A stretch of 64,000 nt of DNA from Sphingobium cupriresistens (GTDB lineage: Bacteria > Pseudomonadota > Alphaproteobacteria > Sphingomonadales > Sphingomonadaceae): positions 1-64,000 of the forward strand of contig NZ_SEOO01000009.1 of assembly GCF_004152865.1 (NCBI RefSeq). Direction: 5' to 3'. The notes below the pieces were generated by a model that saw only the letters and a program-made list of their open reading frames with translations, searched no databases and was not told where the DNA came from. Positions 33,274-44,016 of the stretch are shown in pieces. Both the position numbers and the translations under genes were made by a program. Each line of letters begins with the position of its first letter. The first letter of the stretch is position 1.

Positions 33274-33299
33274 TCGGGCCCTTTCGCCCGATCGCTTTT
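33272..33299 (+). terminator. Hairpin between trpG and trpD
   Basis: GATCGGGC (33272-33279) pairs perfectly with GCCCGATC (33286-33293), followed by GCTTTT. It overlaps the trpG stop codon. A short T-run makes it a weak terminator or an attenuation point. The trpD start is 110 bases further on. Confidence 0.5.
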
Positions 33300-33409
33300 C
33301 GAATATTGCGGCAATAGGAAAGTAAATTTCCACGCCGGTAGGAAAAGTGCGCCAACAAGCGCCAGCGCCCCCTCGACTCTCCCGCCCGCCGCCGACTAAG
33401 GCAGGGTCT

Positions 33410-34402
33410 ATGACCCGCCTGCCCGATCCTTCCGCGCCGCTCGGCTTCGACGCCGCAGCCCAGGCCTTCGACCTGCTGTTCGACGCCGATCTGCCCGAAG
33501 CGGACATCGCCGCCTTTCTCGTCACCATGGCGCGCCGCGGCGAAACCGCGGTGGAGATCGCCGCCGCCGCCCGCGCCATGCGCGCGCGCATGAAGACGGT
33601 CAGCGCGCCCGATGGCGCGATCGACGTCTGCGGCACCGGGGGCGACGGGCATCATACGCTCAATGTCTCCACAGCTGTCTCGCTCGTTGTCGCAGCATCG
33701 GGCGTGCCGGTCGCCAAACATGGCAATCGCGCCGCCTCTTCCAAGGCCGGCGCGGCCGACACGCTGGAGGCGCTGGGCCTGAACCTGGACCGGGCCGCCG
33801 CCACCGCCGAAGCGACGCTGGCCGACCTCGGCATCTGCTTCCTCTTCGCCCAGAATTACCATCCCGCGCTCAAACGGCTCGGCCCGATCCGCAAGGCGAT
33901 CGGCGAACGCACCATCTTCAATCTGATGGGACCGCTCGCCAATCCGGCGAAGGTCCGTCGCCAACTCGTCGGCATCGCCCGCCCGGCCTATGTCCCCATC
34001 TATGCGCAGGCGCTCGCCGACCTGGGCGTCGACCACGCCATGATCATTTCGGGCGACGAAGGACTGGACGAACTCTCGCTCGCCGGGGGCAACGACATGG
34101 CGGAGGTGAAGGGCCATGACATCGTCGCCATGCACCGGCTGACCGCCGCCGACCTCGGCCTCTCCACTCAGCCGGTCGAGGCGATCCGCGGCGGCGACGC
34201 CGCCCATAACGCCGCGGCGCTGCGCGCCCTGCTGCAAGGCGAACCGGGCGCCTATCGCGACGCCGTGCTGCTGAACGCCGCCGCCGCCCTTGTCGTCGCC
34301 GACGCCGTCCCCAATCTGCGCGAAGGGGTGGAAGAAGCCGCCGAAACCATCGACCGCGGCCTTGCCAACGCGCTCCTCAATTGCTGGATTGCCTATACAT
34401 GA
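33410..34402 (+). CDS. trpD: Anthranilate phosphoribosyltransferase
   Basis: Second step of tryptophan synthesis: transfers phosphoribose from PRPP to anthranilate. 330 residues, normal length. PRPP-binding DVCGTGGDG and [15 protein letters not shown] are visible, as is the [12 protein letters not shown] segment near the anthranilate site. The ATG at 33410 is used; an ATG at 33347 would add a Pro-rich, unconserved leader. Overlaps trpC by four bases (ATGA). Confidence 0.97.
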   Translation: MTRLPDPSAPLGFDAAAQAFDLLFDADLPEADIAAFLVTMARRGETAVEIAAAARAMRARMKTVSAPDGAIDVCGTGGDGHHTLNVSTAVSLVVAASGVPVAKHGNRAASSKAGAADTLEALGLNLDRAAATAEATLADLGICFLFAQNYHPALKRLGPIRKAIGERTIFNLMGPLANPAKVRRQLVGIARPAYVPIYAQALADLGVDHAMIISGDEGLDELSLAGGNDMAEVKGHDIVAMHRLTAADLGLSTQPVEAIRGGDAAHNAAALRALLQGEPGAYRDAVLLNAAAALVVADAVPNLREGVEEAAETIDRGLANALLNCWIAYT

Positions 34403-35190
34403 CCAACAAGCTGATCGAAATCTGCGATTTCAAGCGCGAGGATGTAGCGCGCCGCCGGGCCGCGACCACCGTGTCGGCGCTTCATGCCCGCGCGAGCGAA
34501 CAGACGCCGCCGCGCGGTTTCCGCCAGGCGCTGGACGCTGCCGCGCGATCGGGCTTCGGCCTGATCGCGGAGATCAAGAAGGCCAGCCCGTCCAAAGGGC
34601 TGATCCGCGCCGACTTCGATCCGCCCGCCCATGCGCGGGCCTATGCGGCCGGTGGCGCCGCCTGCCTCTCCGTCCTGACCGACGAACCCTATTTTCAGGG
34701 TCATGACGATTATCTGATGGCCGCCCGGTCGGCCTGCGCAATCCCGGTGCTGCGTAAGGATTTCCTGGTCGATCCCTGGCAGGTGCTGGAAAGCCGCTCA
34801 CTCGGCGCGGACGCCATCCTTATCATCGTCGCCGCGCTGGACGATGGCCAGATGCAGGAGATAGAGGAAGCCGCGCTCGGCCTTGGCATGGACGCCCTGA
34901 TCGAAGTGCATGACGAGGCCGAACTGGACCGCGCGCTGAAGCTCCGCTCGCGCCTGATCGGCGTCAACAACCGCGACCTGCGCGATTTCTCCGTCGATTT
35001 CGCACGCACCTACGAACTGGTGGGCAAGGCGCCCGAAGGCTGCACCTTCGTCGCTGAAAGCGGCCTGACTGGTCATGCCGATCTGGTCGCGATGGCCGAC
35101 CATGGCGTGCGCTGCTTCCTGGTCGGTGAAACGCTGATGCGTCAGGCCGATGTGGAGGCGGCGACCCACAATCTGCTGACGGGCGCATGA
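34399..35190 (+). CDS. trpC: Indole-3-glycerol phosphate synthase
   Basis: 263-residue TIM barrel that cyclises carboxyphenylamino-deoxyribulose phosphate to indole-3-glycerol phosphate. Conserved [25 protein letters not shown] with the catalytic Lys, [12 protein letters not shown] and FVAESGLTG are seen. Stand-alone, not fused to TrpF. Overlaps trpD upstream and moaC downstream, so translation is coupled across trpD-trpC-moaC-moeA. Confidence 0.97.
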   Translation: MTNKLIEICDFKREDVARRRAATTVSALHARASEQTPPRGFRQALDAAARSGFGLIAEIKKASPSKGLIRADFDPPAHARAYAAGGAACLSVLTDEPYFQGHDDYLMAARSACAIPVLRKDFLVDPWQVLESRSLGADAILIIVAALDDGQMQEIEEAALGLGMDALIEVHDEAELDRALKLRSRLIGVNNRDLRDFSVDFARTYELVGKAPEGCTFVAESGLTGHADLVAMADHGVRCFLVGETLMRQADVEAATHNLLTGA

Positions 35191-35660
35191 GCGGCCTCAC
35201 CCATCTGGACGAAGACGGCGCGGCCCGGATGGTCGATGTCGGGGCCAAGGCGGTCACGGCGCGCGAAGCCATCGCCTCCGGCCGGATCGCCATGAGCGCG
35301 ACCGCCGCCAGAGCCATCGCCGACGGTCTGGTCAAGAAGGGCGACGTGTTGGCCGTGGCGCGAGTGGCTGGCATCATGGCGGCCAAGCGCACCGCCGACC
35401 TCATCCCGCTCTGCCACCCGATCGCGCTCAGCGCCGTGACGGTCGATTTCGCGTTGGACGATAGCGGCGCCACGGTCACCGCCACCGCGCGCACCGCCGG
35501 CCAGACCGGCGTGGAGATGGAGGCGCTGACCGCGGCCTCTGTCGCGCTGCTGACCGTCTATGACATGGCCAAGGCGCTGGACAAGTCGATGATCATCGGC
35601 GGCGTCTGCCTGATCGCCAAAACCGGCGGCAAGTCGGGCGACTGGCGGCGCACGCCATGA
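35187..35660 (+). CDS. moaC: Cyclic pyranopterin monophosphate synthase MoaC
   Basis: 157 residues. Converts the MoaA product to cyclic pyranopterin monophosphate in molybdenum-cofactor synthesis. Family motifs: [51 protein letters not shown] and a late Lys in [17 protein letters not shown]. Overlaps trpC and moeA by four bases each. Confidence 0.97.
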   Translation: MSGLTHLDEDGAARMVDVGAKAVTAREAIASGRIAMSATAARAIADGLVKKGDVLAVARVAGIMAAKRTADLIPLCHPIALSAVTVDFALDDSGATVTATARTAGQTGVEMEALTAASVALLTVYDMAKALDKSMIIGGVCLIAKTGGKSGDWRRTP

Positions 35661-36838
35661 GCCTGCTGCCGGTCGCTGAGGCGCAGGCGCGCCTGTTCGC
35701 TCTCGCCCCGCGACTGGCGACCGAAACCGTGCCGATCACCGCCGCCGCCGGACGCTGGCTGGCGCAGGATCTGGCGGCGCTGCGCGACCAGCCCTGGGCC
35801 GATCTGTCGGCGATGGACGGCTATGCCGTGCGCGCCGCCGAAGCACCCGGCCCCTGGCGCGTCACCAGCGAGAGCGCGGCCGGCGCGGCGGACCTTGCAG
35901 CCCTGGCGCCGGGCGAAGCGAGCCGCATCTTCACCGGCGCGCCGCTACCGCCGGGCGCCGACACCATATTGATCCAGGAAAATGCGACCCGCGACGGCGA
36001 CTGGCTGACCGCCAGCGCCGATCCGCTACCCCCAGGTCGTCATGTCCGCACCGCCGCCTCCGACTTTGCGCAGGACGCCCTGCTGCTGGAGGCTGGCGGT
36101 CGCCTCGGCCCGGCTCAGGTCGCGCTCGCCGTGCTGGGTGGCCATGGCGTCGTGCCGGTCGGCGGTCGGCCGACGGTCGCGCTGCTGTCCACCGGCAATG
36201 AACTGGTGCCGCCCGGCGCCCCGACGCCGCCGGGTTTCCTGCCTTCCTCCAACGCGCCGATGCTTGCCGCCCTGCTCGCCGCCCTGCCCTGCGACGTCAT
36301 CGACCTCGGCATCGTGCGGGACGACCTCGATGCGATGGTGGCCGCGATCGAACGGGCGCGCACGGCCGACATCATCGTGTCGACCGGCGGCGCCTCCGTC
36401 GGCGACCATGATTTGGTCCGTCCCGCTTTTGTGAAAGCAGGCGGCGCGCTCGATTTTTGGAAGATCAAAATGCGGCCGGGCAAGCCGCTGATGGCGGGGC
36501 GAATCGCCGATACGCTGTTCCTGGGCCTGCCGGGCAATCCCGTCTCCGCCTTCGTCACGGCCACGCTGTTCCTGTTGCCGCTGGTCCGTCATCTGGGCGG
36601 CGCACGCGATCCGCTGCCACCGACAAGCGACGCGCCGCTCGCCTCACCGCTGCCCGCCACCGGCGATCGTGACGATTATCTGCGCGCCTGGCGCGGACCG
36701 GGCGGCATCGTGTCGGTCACGTCACAGGACAGCGCGGCCACCGCCGCCATGGCGAAGGCCGACTGCCTGATCCTGCGCCCCGCCGGATCGCCGCCGGCGG
36801 CTCCCGGCGATCGGGTCTTGATTCTGCCGCTGCCCTGA
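35657..36838 (+). CDS. moeA: Molybdopterin molybdenumtransferase MoeA
   Basis: 393 residues. Inserts molybdate into adenylylated molybdopterin. It has the four-domain MoeA layout: [10 protein letters not shown] near the start, the MoCF fold with [10 protein letters not shown] and [11 protein letters not shown] (central third), and a short beta-barrel C-terminus. [11 protein letters not shown] lies in the active-site cleft. Last gene of the trpD-trpC-moaC-moeA run. The 69-base gap that follows holds the lexA control region. Confidence 0.96.
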   Translation: MSLLPVAEAQARLFALAPRLATETVPITAAAGRWLAQDLAALRDQPWADLSAMDGYAVRAAEAPGPWRVTSESAAGAADLAALAPGEASRIFTGAPLPPGADTILIQENATRDGDWLTASADPLPPGRHVRTAASDFAQDALLLEAGGRLGPAQVALAVLGGHGVVPVGGRPTVALLSTGNELVPPGAPTPPGFLPSSNAPMLAALLAALPCDVIDLGIVRDDLDAMVAAIERARTADIIVSTGGASVGDHDLVRPAFVKAGGALDFWKIKMRPGKPLMAGRIADTLFLGLPGNPVSAFVTATLFLLPLVRHLGGARDPLPPTSDAPLASPLPATGDRDDYLRAWRGPGGIVSVTSQDSAATAAMAKADCLILRPAGSPPAAPGDRVLILPLP

Positions 36839-36878
36839 CATGTTCGGTGCTTGACTAACCTTCATCTGTTTCCTATGC

Positions 36879-36893
36879 GTTCCTCATACGTTC
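36879..36893 (+). promoter_or_regulatory. LexA (SOS) operator
   Basis: GTTC-CTCATAC-GTTC, an exact GTTC-N7-GTTC direct repeat, the alphaproteobacterial LexA box. It ends 14 bases before the lexA ATG and overlaps the start of the ribosome site, so LexA likely represses its own gene. Confidence 0.9.
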
Positions 36894-36907
36894 CACGGAG
36901 GATCGCA

Positions 36908-37594
36908 ATGTTGACGCCCAAGCAGCAGGAATTGCTAAGCTTCATTCAGACCCGCTTGGACGAAGGCGGCGTGTCGCCTTCTTTCGAGGAAATGAAGGAT
37001 GCGCTGGACCTGCGGTCCAAATCCGGCATTCACCGCCTCATCAACGCGCTGGAGGAGCGCGGCTTCATCCGTCGCCTGCCCAATCGCGCCCGCGCGCTGG
37101 AAGTGCTCAAGCTCCCCGATGCGATGCATCGCGCGCCCGCGCCAGTGATCGCGCTCAAGCCCAAGGTCGCGCCGCCCGCCCAGCCGCCGATGATCCCCAC
37201 CGCCGCCAATGACGTGATCGAAATCCCGCTGCACGGCCGGATCGCGGCCGGTGTGCCGATCGAGGCGATGGAAGGGCAGGCGATGCTCTCCGTGCCCGCC
37301 GCGCTGCTCGGCGCGGGCGATCATTATGCGCTGGAAGTGTCGGGCGATTCGATGATGGAAGCCGGCATCCTCGACGGCGACTTCGCGTTGATCCAGCGCA
37401 CCGACGTCGCCCGCGAAGGCCAGATCGTCGTCGCGCTGATCGACGAGGCGGAAGCGACGCTGAAATATTTCCGCCGCGAAGGCAGCCGCGTCCGGCTCGA
37501 TCCGGCCAACCCGGCCTATGAGCCGCAGATATACGATCCGCGCCAGGTCCGCATCCAGGGCAAGCTCGCGGGGCTGCTGCGCCGCTACAATTGA
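36908..37594 (+). CDS. lexA: LexA repressor (SOS response)
   Basis: 228 residues. Winged-helix DNA-binding domain (1-70), a Pro/Ala linker, and the S24 self-cleavage domain. The cleavage site is Ala114-Gly115 (GRIAAGVP), nucleophile Ser148 (GDSMMEAGI) and Lys186 (EATLKYF). The GGAG-containing site before 36908 supports the start; the frame opens upstream at 36851. Autoregulated through the GTTC-N7-GTTC box. Its 3' end overlaps the convergent comEC end by ten bases. Confidence 0.98.
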   Translation: MLTPKQQELLSFIQTRLDEGGVSPSFEEMKDALDLRSKSGIHRLINALEERGFIRRLPNRARALEVLKLPDAMHRAPAPVIALKPKVAPPAQPPMIPTAANDVIEIPLHGRIAAGVPIEAMEGQAMLSVPAALLGAGDHYALEVSGDSMMEAGILDGDFALIQRTDVAREGQIVVALIDEAEATLKYFRREGSRVRLDPANPAYEPQIYDPRQVRIQGKLAGLLRRYN

Positions 37595-39777
37595 GGCCTG
37601 TGTGATTGGGCCTTAAATGATTCAGGCTGTTCCCTCCACGTCCGGCGGGTCTGGCGGGCGACCCAGGGATGCGCGTCGCCCGCCCGATGGACGGTGTGAA
37701 CTTCGCCCTTCGCCAGGATCATGGACAGCCCGCCGGTACGCGCGAGCGACCGGCGGTCGACCTTCATCCAGCGCGGTCGGCACCAGCGCGGCAGGCCCCG
37801 ATCGCTGACGACGATGTCCGCCGCCGCGCAATCGCCGGCGAAACTCGACCGATCGATCAGCACATTGCTGCGAGTAAAGAGCAGCCGCCAGTCGCGGCCC
37901 TTGCCATCCTTCATCCTCATGGCGCACATATCCTGCGAGCAGCGCGTCTCCGGCAGCGCCGCGATCGCCGCCAGTTCGCCGTCATAACCTGCACTTTCCG
38001 ACAGCACGTCCCGCACATAATCCCCCGCCCGATCGCGCAATATCGCCATGCCCTTTCCCGTCCGCACGGCGACATGCCGCCCGTCGCCGGTAATCAGGAT
38101 ATCGGGCGGCGCGGCGGTAAAGGTGACCGCCACGCCGATCAGCACCGGCGCAAGTCCCAGCCATCGCCATCCCGTCCGCCATAACAGGCACCAGAGCAGT
38201 CCGACGATGGTGATGCCGAACAGCCCCATACCCATGGTCGGCGCGAGCAATGTGGCCATAGGACTCGCCGCCACGCCATGAGCCAGCAGCAGCAACAGGT
38301 TCAGCGCCTGCTGCGTCAACCACCAGAACGGCGCGCCCAACCCTACGACATCCAGCACGAGCGCCAGCGCCTCCAGCGGCATGACGACGAAAGTGGTGAG
38401 CGGGATCGCGATCAGATTGGCGAAGGCGCCGAGCAGGCCCGCCTTGTGAAAATGGAACAGCGCGATCGGCATCAGCACCAGTTCGACGGCGATCCCGGTC
38501 GCCAGCGTGACAACCAGAAAGCGACCCGTCTTGCGAATCACGCCCTCGTCCCTGACGGCGGCAAAGGCGCGAAAGCGCGGATGTTCGGCCAGCGCCACCA
38601 GCGCCGTCACCGCCGCGAAACTCATCTGGAAACTCGGCCCGACCAGCGCTTCGGGCCACAGCAGCAGCACGACCAGCGCCCCGGTCGCCACCAGTCGCAA
38701 TGTCACCGCATCCCGACCCATCGCCAGTCCGCCCAGCACCAGCAAGGCCGCGACGCAGGATCGCACCGTGGGCACCTCCGCCCCGGTTAGCAGCGTATAG
38801 CCGATCCCCGCCAGCGCCCCGCCCGCCGCCGCGATCAGCATCAGCGGCCAGCCAAGCGCCGCCCGCTGGCTCAAGGCCATCACGCGCATCAGCAGGAAAA
38901 TGACCGCCCCGATCAGCGCCGTCACATGCAAGCCGCTGATCGACAGAAGATGCGCCAGCCCGCTGCGCCGCATCGCTTCCGCATCCGCTTCGGGGATCGC
39001 GCCCTGATCCCCGGTCGCCAGAGCGGCAGCGATTCCTTCGGCGGGACCATCCACTTGCTCCAATATATGGCCGAACAACCGCGCCCGCAGCGGTGGCGCG
39101 GCGGTGGAGGGGATCACTATCTCTATGGGCTTCAACGCCTTGCCGGTGGCCCCGATCCCCTGAAAATAGGCGCGCGCCGCAAAATCATAGCCGCCCGGCA
39201 CACTCGGCGGCGCCGGCGGCATCAAGCGCACGCGAAACCGCAGACGCGCGCCCTCGCCCAGCCCCGTCGGCACATCGGCATCGGCGATATTCACCCGCAC
39301 AACGGCCGGCAGATTGGGCGCGTGAACCGGGCGTAGCATGACGCGCACCATCGCCTGTGCCGGAACGGGACGCACCGCCGTCACATCGCCGATTACCTGC
39401 ACGAAGGTCGCCCGGCCCAGTGGCGGCTGGCCCCACAGCATCGCCTTCCCCCAGACCAGCAGGCATCCCATGCACGCCAGGATGCCGCCCGCGACGCATA
39501 TCCGGCGCAACCGCCCTCCGACCGGCAGCATCGCCCCCATGCAGGCCATCGCCAGCGCGCCGCAGCAAAAGGCCAGCCAGTCCATGGCGTGAGGCAGGAT
39601 GAACCAGCCCGCAATCCCGCTGCCCAGCCCGATCGGCGCCCATAATCCGATCTGTTCGCGCTCACACTCCAGCCAGCTTTCGAGTCGCTCCAGCGCCGCA
39701 CGCGCCCATGCCGCCGGCCTCGCACCAAGGGAGGTTTGTCGTGGCTCAAAAGCCATGCTAGGGGGCGCAGCATCCAT
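37585..39777 (-). CDS. comEC: ComEC/Rec2 family DNA-uptake channel
   Basis: 730 residues (723 if the ATG at 39756 is used). Polytopic inner-membrane protein: an N-terminal pair of helices and an OB-like DUF4131 region, then the competence domain with [18 protein letters not shown] and further helices to about residue 560. The C-terminal ~130 residues resemble a reduced metallo-beta-lactamase-like domain without a clear HxHxDH motif, common for alphaproteobacterial members. It would move single-stranded DNA across the inner membrane. Divergent from gltX. Confidence 0.88.
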   Translation of the reverse strand: MDAAPPSMAFEPRQTSLGARPAAWARAALERLESWLECEREQIGLWAPIGLGSGIAGWFILPHAMDWLAFCCGALAMACMGAMLPVGGRLRRICVAGGILACMGCLLVWGKAMLWGQPPLGRATFVQVIGDVTAVRPVPAQAMVRVMLRPVHAPNLPAVVRVNIADADVPTGLGEGARLRFRVRLMPPAPPSVPGGYDFAARAYFQGIGATGKALKPIEIVIPSTAAPPLRARLFGHILEQVDGPAEGIAAALATGDQGAIPEADAEAMRRSGLAHLLSISGLHVTALIGAVIFLLMRVMALSQRAALGWPLMLIAAAGGALAGIGYTLLTGAEVPTVRSCVAALLVLGGLAMGRDAVTLRLVATGALVVLLLWPEALVGPSFQMSFAAVTALVALAEHPRFRAFAAVRDEGVIRKTGRFLVVTLATGIAVELVLMPIALFHFHKAGLLGAFANLIAIPLTTFVVMPLEALALVLDVVGLGAPFWWLTQQALNLLLLLAHGVAASPMATLLAPTMGMGLFGITIVGLLWCLLWRTGWRWLGLAPVLIGVAVTFTAAPPDILITGDGRHVAVRTGKGMAILRDRAGDYVRDVLSESAGYDGELAAIAALPETRCSQDMCAMRMKDGKGRDWRLLFTRSNVLIDRSSFAGDCAAADIVVSDRGLPRWCRPRWMKVDRRSLARTGGLSMILAKGEVHTVHRAGDAHPWVARQTRRTWREQPESFKAQSHRPQL

Positions 39778-39804
39778 GGGTCAGCTAGGCGAATGTCAGG
39801 GAAT

Positions 39805-41247
39805 ATGACGGCAAGTGCAACGGGAATGAACAAGCCGGTGGTGACCCGTTTCGCCCCGTCCCCCACCGGGTTCCTGCATATCGGCGGCGCCCGCACCGCG
39901 CTGTTCAACTGGCTGTTCGCGCGCCATCATGGCGGCAAGTTCCTGTTGCGGATCGAGGACACCGATCGCGCCCGTTCGACCGATGCGGCCGTCGCCGCGA
40001 TCTTCGATGGGCTGGAATGGCTGGGCCTGGGCGGTGACGAGCCTGCCGTCTTCCAGTTCGCGCGCACCCCGCGCCATGCGGAGGTCGCCAACCAGTTGCT
40101 GGAAACAGGCCACGCCTATCGCTGCTATGCGACGCCGGAAGAGCTGTCCGAACTGCGTGAACAGCAGCGCGCCGCCAAGCAGCCGATGCGCTATGATGGC
40201 CGCTGGCGCGACCGCATGCCGGAAGATGCGCCCGCTGGCGCGCCCTTCGTCATCCGCATCAAGGCGCCGCGCGAAGGCGAGACGGTAATCGAGGATGCGG
40301 TGCAGGGCCGCGTCGTCGTGCAGAATGCCGAGCTGGACGACATGATCCTGCTGCGGTCCGATGGCACGCCCACCTATATGCTGGCCGTCGTGGTCGACGA
40401 TCATGACATGGGCGTCACCCATGTCATTCGTGGCGACGATCATCTCAACAACGCCTTCCGCCAGCTCAGCATCATCAAGGCGATGCAGTGGGAGGAGCCG
40501 ATCTACGCGCATATCCCGCTGATCCACGGACCGGATGGCGCGAAATTGTCCAAGCGCCACGGCGCATTGGGCGTAGACGCTTATCGCGACGAGATGGGGA
40601 TGCTGCCCGAAGCGGTGCTGAACTATCTGCTGCGTCTGGGCTGGGGCCATGGCGATGAAGAGATCATCTCGATCGCCCGCGCCATTGACCTGTTCGATAT
40701 CGGCGGCGTCGGCCGGTCGCCTTCGCGCTTCGACATCAAGAAGCTGGAAAATCTGAACGGACATTATCTGCGCGAGGCCGACGATGCGCGTTTGGCGGGA
40801 TTGGTTGCGCCTCATGTGAAGCAGCGGCTTGATATCGCTTTGACGGATGCCAATCTTTCGATTTTAACCCAGGCGATGGCTTCGCTGAAGCCGCGCGCCA
40901 AAAACCTTAATGAAATTGCGGAGGGCGCAGAATTTCTATTCAAAAATTGCCCGCTCGATTTTGACGAGAAGGCATCCGCTCTGCTAGACGACTCCGCGCG
41001 CGCGCTGCTGAAGAAGACAGCCGACGCTCTCCAGCCCGTCCAGTCCTGGACGGTCGAAGCGATCGAAGACGTGATACGCCGCGTGGCAGAGGATGCCGGT
41101 CTGGGGCTGGGCAAGGTAGCGCAGCCGCTGCGCGCGGCGCTGACCGGCCGCACGGTCTCGCCGGGGATTTTCGATGTCCTCTTCCTTTTGGGGAAAGAGG
41201 AGAGCTTGGAACGACTGAACGATGTTGGGCACGCATCGGCCGGTTGA
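39805..41247 (+). CDS. gltX: Glutamyl-tRNA synthetase
   Basis: 480 residues; class-I aminoacyl-tRNA synthetase. HIGH-type motif in [14 protein letters not shown] and KMSKS-type KLSKRHG are present, with an anticodon-binding helical C-terminus. The start is uncertain: ATGs at 39793, 39805 and 39826 are all in frame. 39826 ([13 protein letters not shown]) is also compatible with the family and has CGGGA just upstream. Probably discriminating rather than dual tRNA-Glu/Gln, but that cannot be read reliably here. gltA starts 20 bases downstream. Confidence 0.96.
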   Translation: MTASATGMNKPVVTRFAPSPTGFLHIGGARTALFNWLFARHHGGKFLLRIEDTDRARSTDAAVAAIFDGLEWLGLGGDEPAVFQFARTPRHAEVANQLLETGHAYRCYATPEELSELREQQRAAKQPMRYDGRWRDRMPEDAPAGAPFVIRIKAPREGETVIEDAVQGRVVVQNAELDDMILLRSDGTPTYMLAVVVDDHDMGVTHVIRGDDHLNNAFRQLSIIKAMQWEEPIYAHIPLIHGPDGAKLSKRHGALGVDAYRDEMGMLPEAVLNYLLRLGWGHGDEEIISIARAIDLFDIGGVGRSPSRFDIKKLENLNGHYLREADDARLAGLVAPHVKQRLDIALTDANLSILTQAMASLKPRAKNLNEIAEGAEFLFKNCPLDFDEKASALLDDSARALLKKTADALQPVQSWTVEAIEDVIRRVAEDAGLGLGKVAQPLRAALTGRTVSPGIFDVLFLLGKEESLERLNDVGHASAG

Positions 41248-41267
41248 TGGCACTCAAGGAGAACAAT

Positions 41268-42554
41268 ATGTCGGATAATAATGCCACTTTGACCGTCGGG
41301 GGAGACACGAAGGACTATGCCGTCATGGACGGCACGGTCGGCCCGCAGGTCATCGACGTGCGCAAGCTCTACGCCAATACCGGCATGTTCACCTATGATC
41401 CGGGCTTCACCTCCACCGCCAGCTGCGAATCCGGGCTGACCTATATCGACGGCGACGCGGGCATCCTGCTTCATCGCGGCTATCCGATCGGACAGCTGGC
41501 CGAAGAATCCAGCTTCATGGAAGTCTGCTACCTGCTGCTGAACGGCGAATTGCCGTCGCAGAAGGAACTGGAAGACTTCACCACCACCATCACGCGCCAT
41601 ACCATGGTGCATGAGCAGCTGTCGGCCTTTTTCCGCGGTTTCCGCCGCGACGCGCATCCGATGGCGATCATGGTGGGAGTCGTCGGCGCCCTGTCGGCCT
41701 TCTATCATGACTCGACCGACATCAACGACCCGGAACAGCGCCGCATTGCGAGCCATCGCCTGATCGCCAAGATGCCCACGATCGCTGCCATGGCCTATAA
41801 ATATTCGGTGGGTCAGCCCTTCGTCTATCCGCGCAACGACCTCAGCTACACCGCCAATTTCTTGCGCATGACCTTCTCGGTCCCGGCGGAGGATTATGTT
41901 CCCGATCCAGTGATCGTGGACGCGATGGACAAGATCTTCATCCTCCATGCTGACCATGAGCAGAACGCCTCGACCTCGACCGTGCGTCTGGCCGGTTCGT
42001 CGGGCGCCAACCCGTTCGCCTGCATCGCGGCCGGCATCGCCTGCCTGTGGGGTCCGGCGCATGGCGGCGCGAACGAAGCCGCGCTCAACATGCTGCGCGA
42101 AATCGGCACCGTCGATCGTATCCCGGAATATATCGCCCGCGCCAAGAACAAGGACGATCCGTTCCGCCTGATGGGCTTTGGCCATCGCGTCTATAAAAAT
42201 TACGATCCGCGCGCGACCGTGATGCAGAAGACCGCGAAGGACGTGCTGGAGAAACTGGGCGTCAACGATCCCGTCTTCGACGTCGCCAAGGAACTGGAGC
42301 AGATCGCGCTCAACGATCCCTATTTCGTCGAGAAGAAGCTCTACCCGAACGTGGACTTCTATTCAGGCGTGATCCTGTCGGCGATCGGCTTCCCGACCGA
42401 AATGTTCACCGTGCTCTTCGCCCTCGCCCGCACCGTCGGCTGGGTGGCCCAATGGAACGAAATGATTTCGGACCCAGCGCAGAAGATCGGCCGCCCGCGC
42501 CAGCTCTACACTGGCCCGACCCAGCGCGACTATGTCGGCGTCGACAAGCGCTGA
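41268..42554 (+). CDS. gltA: Citrate synthase (type II)
   Basis: 428 residues; condenses acetyl-CoA and oxaloacetate to enter the TCA cycle. Active-site regions: His in [13 protein letters not shown], His in [14 protein letters not shown], and the later Asp-containing [11 protein letters not shown] strong AAGGAG site precedes the ATG at 41268; the frame opens upstream at 41244. It follows gltX closely and ends at a clear terminator. Confidence 0.98.
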   Translation: MSDNNATLTVGGDTKDYAVMDGTVGPQVIDVRKLYANTGMFTYDPGFTSTASCESGLTYIDGDAGILLHRGYPIGQLAEESSFMEVCYLLLNGELPSQKELEDFTTTITRHTMVHEQLSAFFRGFRRDAHPMAIMVGVVGALSAFYHDSTDINDPEQRRIASHRLIAKMPTIAAMAYKYSVGQPFVYPRNDLSYTANFLRMTFSVPAEDYVPDPVIVDAMDKIFILHADHEQNASTSTVRLAGSSGANPFACIAAGIACLWGPAHGGANEAALNMLREIGTVDRIPEYIARAKNKDDPFRLMGFGHRVYKNYDPRATVMQKTAKDVLEKLGVNDPVFDVAKELEQIALNDPYFVEKKLYPNVDFYSGVILSAIGFPTEMFTVLFALARTVGWVAQWNEMISDPAQKIGRPRQLYTGPTQRDYVGVDKR

Positions 42555-42582
42555 TTGGCATCGAACCAACGCTATGATGAAG

Positions 42583-42609
42583 AACGGCGCCCGATGGGCG
42601 CCGTTTTTT
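42583..42609 (+). terminator. Rho-independent terminator of gltX-gltA
   Basis: A perfect 10-bp stem, AACGGCGCCC / GGGCGCCGTT, with loop GAT, followed by four more Ts. It is 29 bases after the gltA stop. Confidence 0.92.
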
Positions 42610-42636
42610 ATGGCAACAAAGGGTCGTTGGATCGCG

Positions 42637-44016
42637 TCAGGCGACCGGAAGCGATAATATGAAGCGTGCGCCTTCACCCGGTGCGCCGCCGATGCGGATA
42701 TCACCGTTCATCGCGCGGGCGAGGCGGCGGGAAATATACAGGCCAAGCCCGCTGCCCCCGGCGTCGTCGCGCCCCAGCCGCTCGAATTTTTCGAAAATGC
42801 GCTCGCGATCGGCTGGCGCGACACCAGCGCCCTGGTCGATCACAGCGATGCGCGCCTGGCCGCTTTCCCATTCGGTCGCGATGCGCACCTGCGTACCTTC
42901 CGGGGCATAGCGTACGGCGTTACCGATCAGATTGACCAATATTTGGAGTATCCGGCGAAATTCCCCGATCGCCAGCAGGCGGGCGTCCGGCGCCGGTGCA
43001 ACGATGGTGATCCGTCGGTCCAGCGCTTTGACCGCCAGCAGTCCCGCCGCGCGGCGTCCCAGATCGGCCAGATCGACCTCTTCGGCGACGACGCTGAAAT
43101 CCGGGCGATCGATCGCCTGCAAATCGGCCAGATCGTCGACCAGCGCCATCAAATGCCGGCCTGCCGCCGCTATGTCGGTGGCATAGCCCGCATAGTCGGG
43201 GCGCAGCGGCCCTTCCAGTTGCGCGCTGATCGTGTCGGCGTTCGCGATGATCCGGCCCAGCGGCTGGCGCAGCGAGCGATCGAGCCGACGCCCAAACTCG
43301 ACCGGATACAGCGTCAGCGGCGCTTCGTCCGCCAAAGGCGCGGCGACCGCCAGTTCCAGCGGGAAGGCGGTGCCACGATAGCCGGTCAATTGGCCGGCAT
43401 GGTCGAACATCGGAAAGGCCGACAGGCGGAAATGGCGCGCGACATCGCTCGCCAGCACCGCCTGTTGATCGCGAAAGGCGCGCCGCTGGGCAAAGCCGCG
43501 CAGCATCGCCATGTCGCCGTCGCCGTCCGCCTGCAACTGGAAATAGGCGGAAAAGCGCGTCCCCGGCACGGGCGGACTGACCGGCAGCGTGCCGCTGTCG
43601 CCATTGCCCGCCAGCACCATCTCGAACCGCAACTGGGTGTCGATCTGCCAGGTCCAGCCATCGGCCAGCGCCGCAATATCGGCTTCCCGCCGGCCATCGT
43701 CTGGCGGTAGCGGTGCGGCGGACCGTTCGCGCCAGTCGACGACCGACAGGCTGACGCCCTTGTCGCTCTCCGGCTTGGCTCGCACCCACATATCGATGTC
43801 GCCGCGCTGCGCCGCCGCGACCACCGGCCGCGACACCAGAACGCCCAGTCGCGCCGCCAGCCGCGCGATCGCCACCAATTGCGGCACGGCGAAAGGTGCG
43901 CCCAGATCAGCGCCCGCTTCCCGTTGCAGCGCCAGCAGCGGCGCGTCCGCGCTCAGCAGGCGGCCGTCAGCTGACAAGGCGGCGCGCAATATGGCGGGAT
44001 GCGACGGCATGTTCAT
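42637..44016 (-). CDS. Histidine-kinase-like protein lacking the phospho-accepting His
   Basis: 459 residues from MNMPSHPAIL. No membrane helix or signal peptide. The N-terminal two thirds hold PAS-like sensor regions (about 115-235). The dimerisation helix reads DRSLRQPLGRI (246-256) where kinases have SHELRTPL, so Arg247 stands where His should be. The ATPase domain looks intact: N-box NLIGNAVRY (Asn366), G1 DQGAGV (394-399), F-box FEKFERLG and G2 GSGLGLYIS. It may bind ATP but cannot autophosphorylate in the usual way. ATG overlaps the stop of the DUF2336 gene by four bases, so the two are translationally coupled. Confidence 0.82.
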   Translation of the reverse strand: MNMPSHPAILRAALSADGRLLSADAPLLALQREAGADLGAPFAVPQLVAIARLAARLGVLVSRPVVAAAQRGDIDMWVRAKPESDKGVSLSVVDWRERSAAPLPPDDGRREADIAALADGWTWQIDTQLRFEMVLAGNGDSGTLPVSPPVPGTRFSAYFQLQADGDGDMAMLRGFAQRRAFRDQQAVLASDVARHFRLSAFPMFDHAGQLTGYRGTAFPLELAVAAPLADEAPLTLYPVEFGRRLDRSLRQPLGRIIANADTISAQLEGPLRPDYAGYATDIAAAGRHLMALVDDLADLQAIDRPDFSVVAEEVDLADLGRRAAGLLAVKALDRRITIVAPAPDARLLAIGEFRRILQILVNLIGNAVRYAPEGTQVRIATEWESGQARIAVIDQGAGVAPADRERIFEKFERLGRDDAGGSGLGLYISRRLARAMNGDIRIGGAPGEGARFILSLPVA

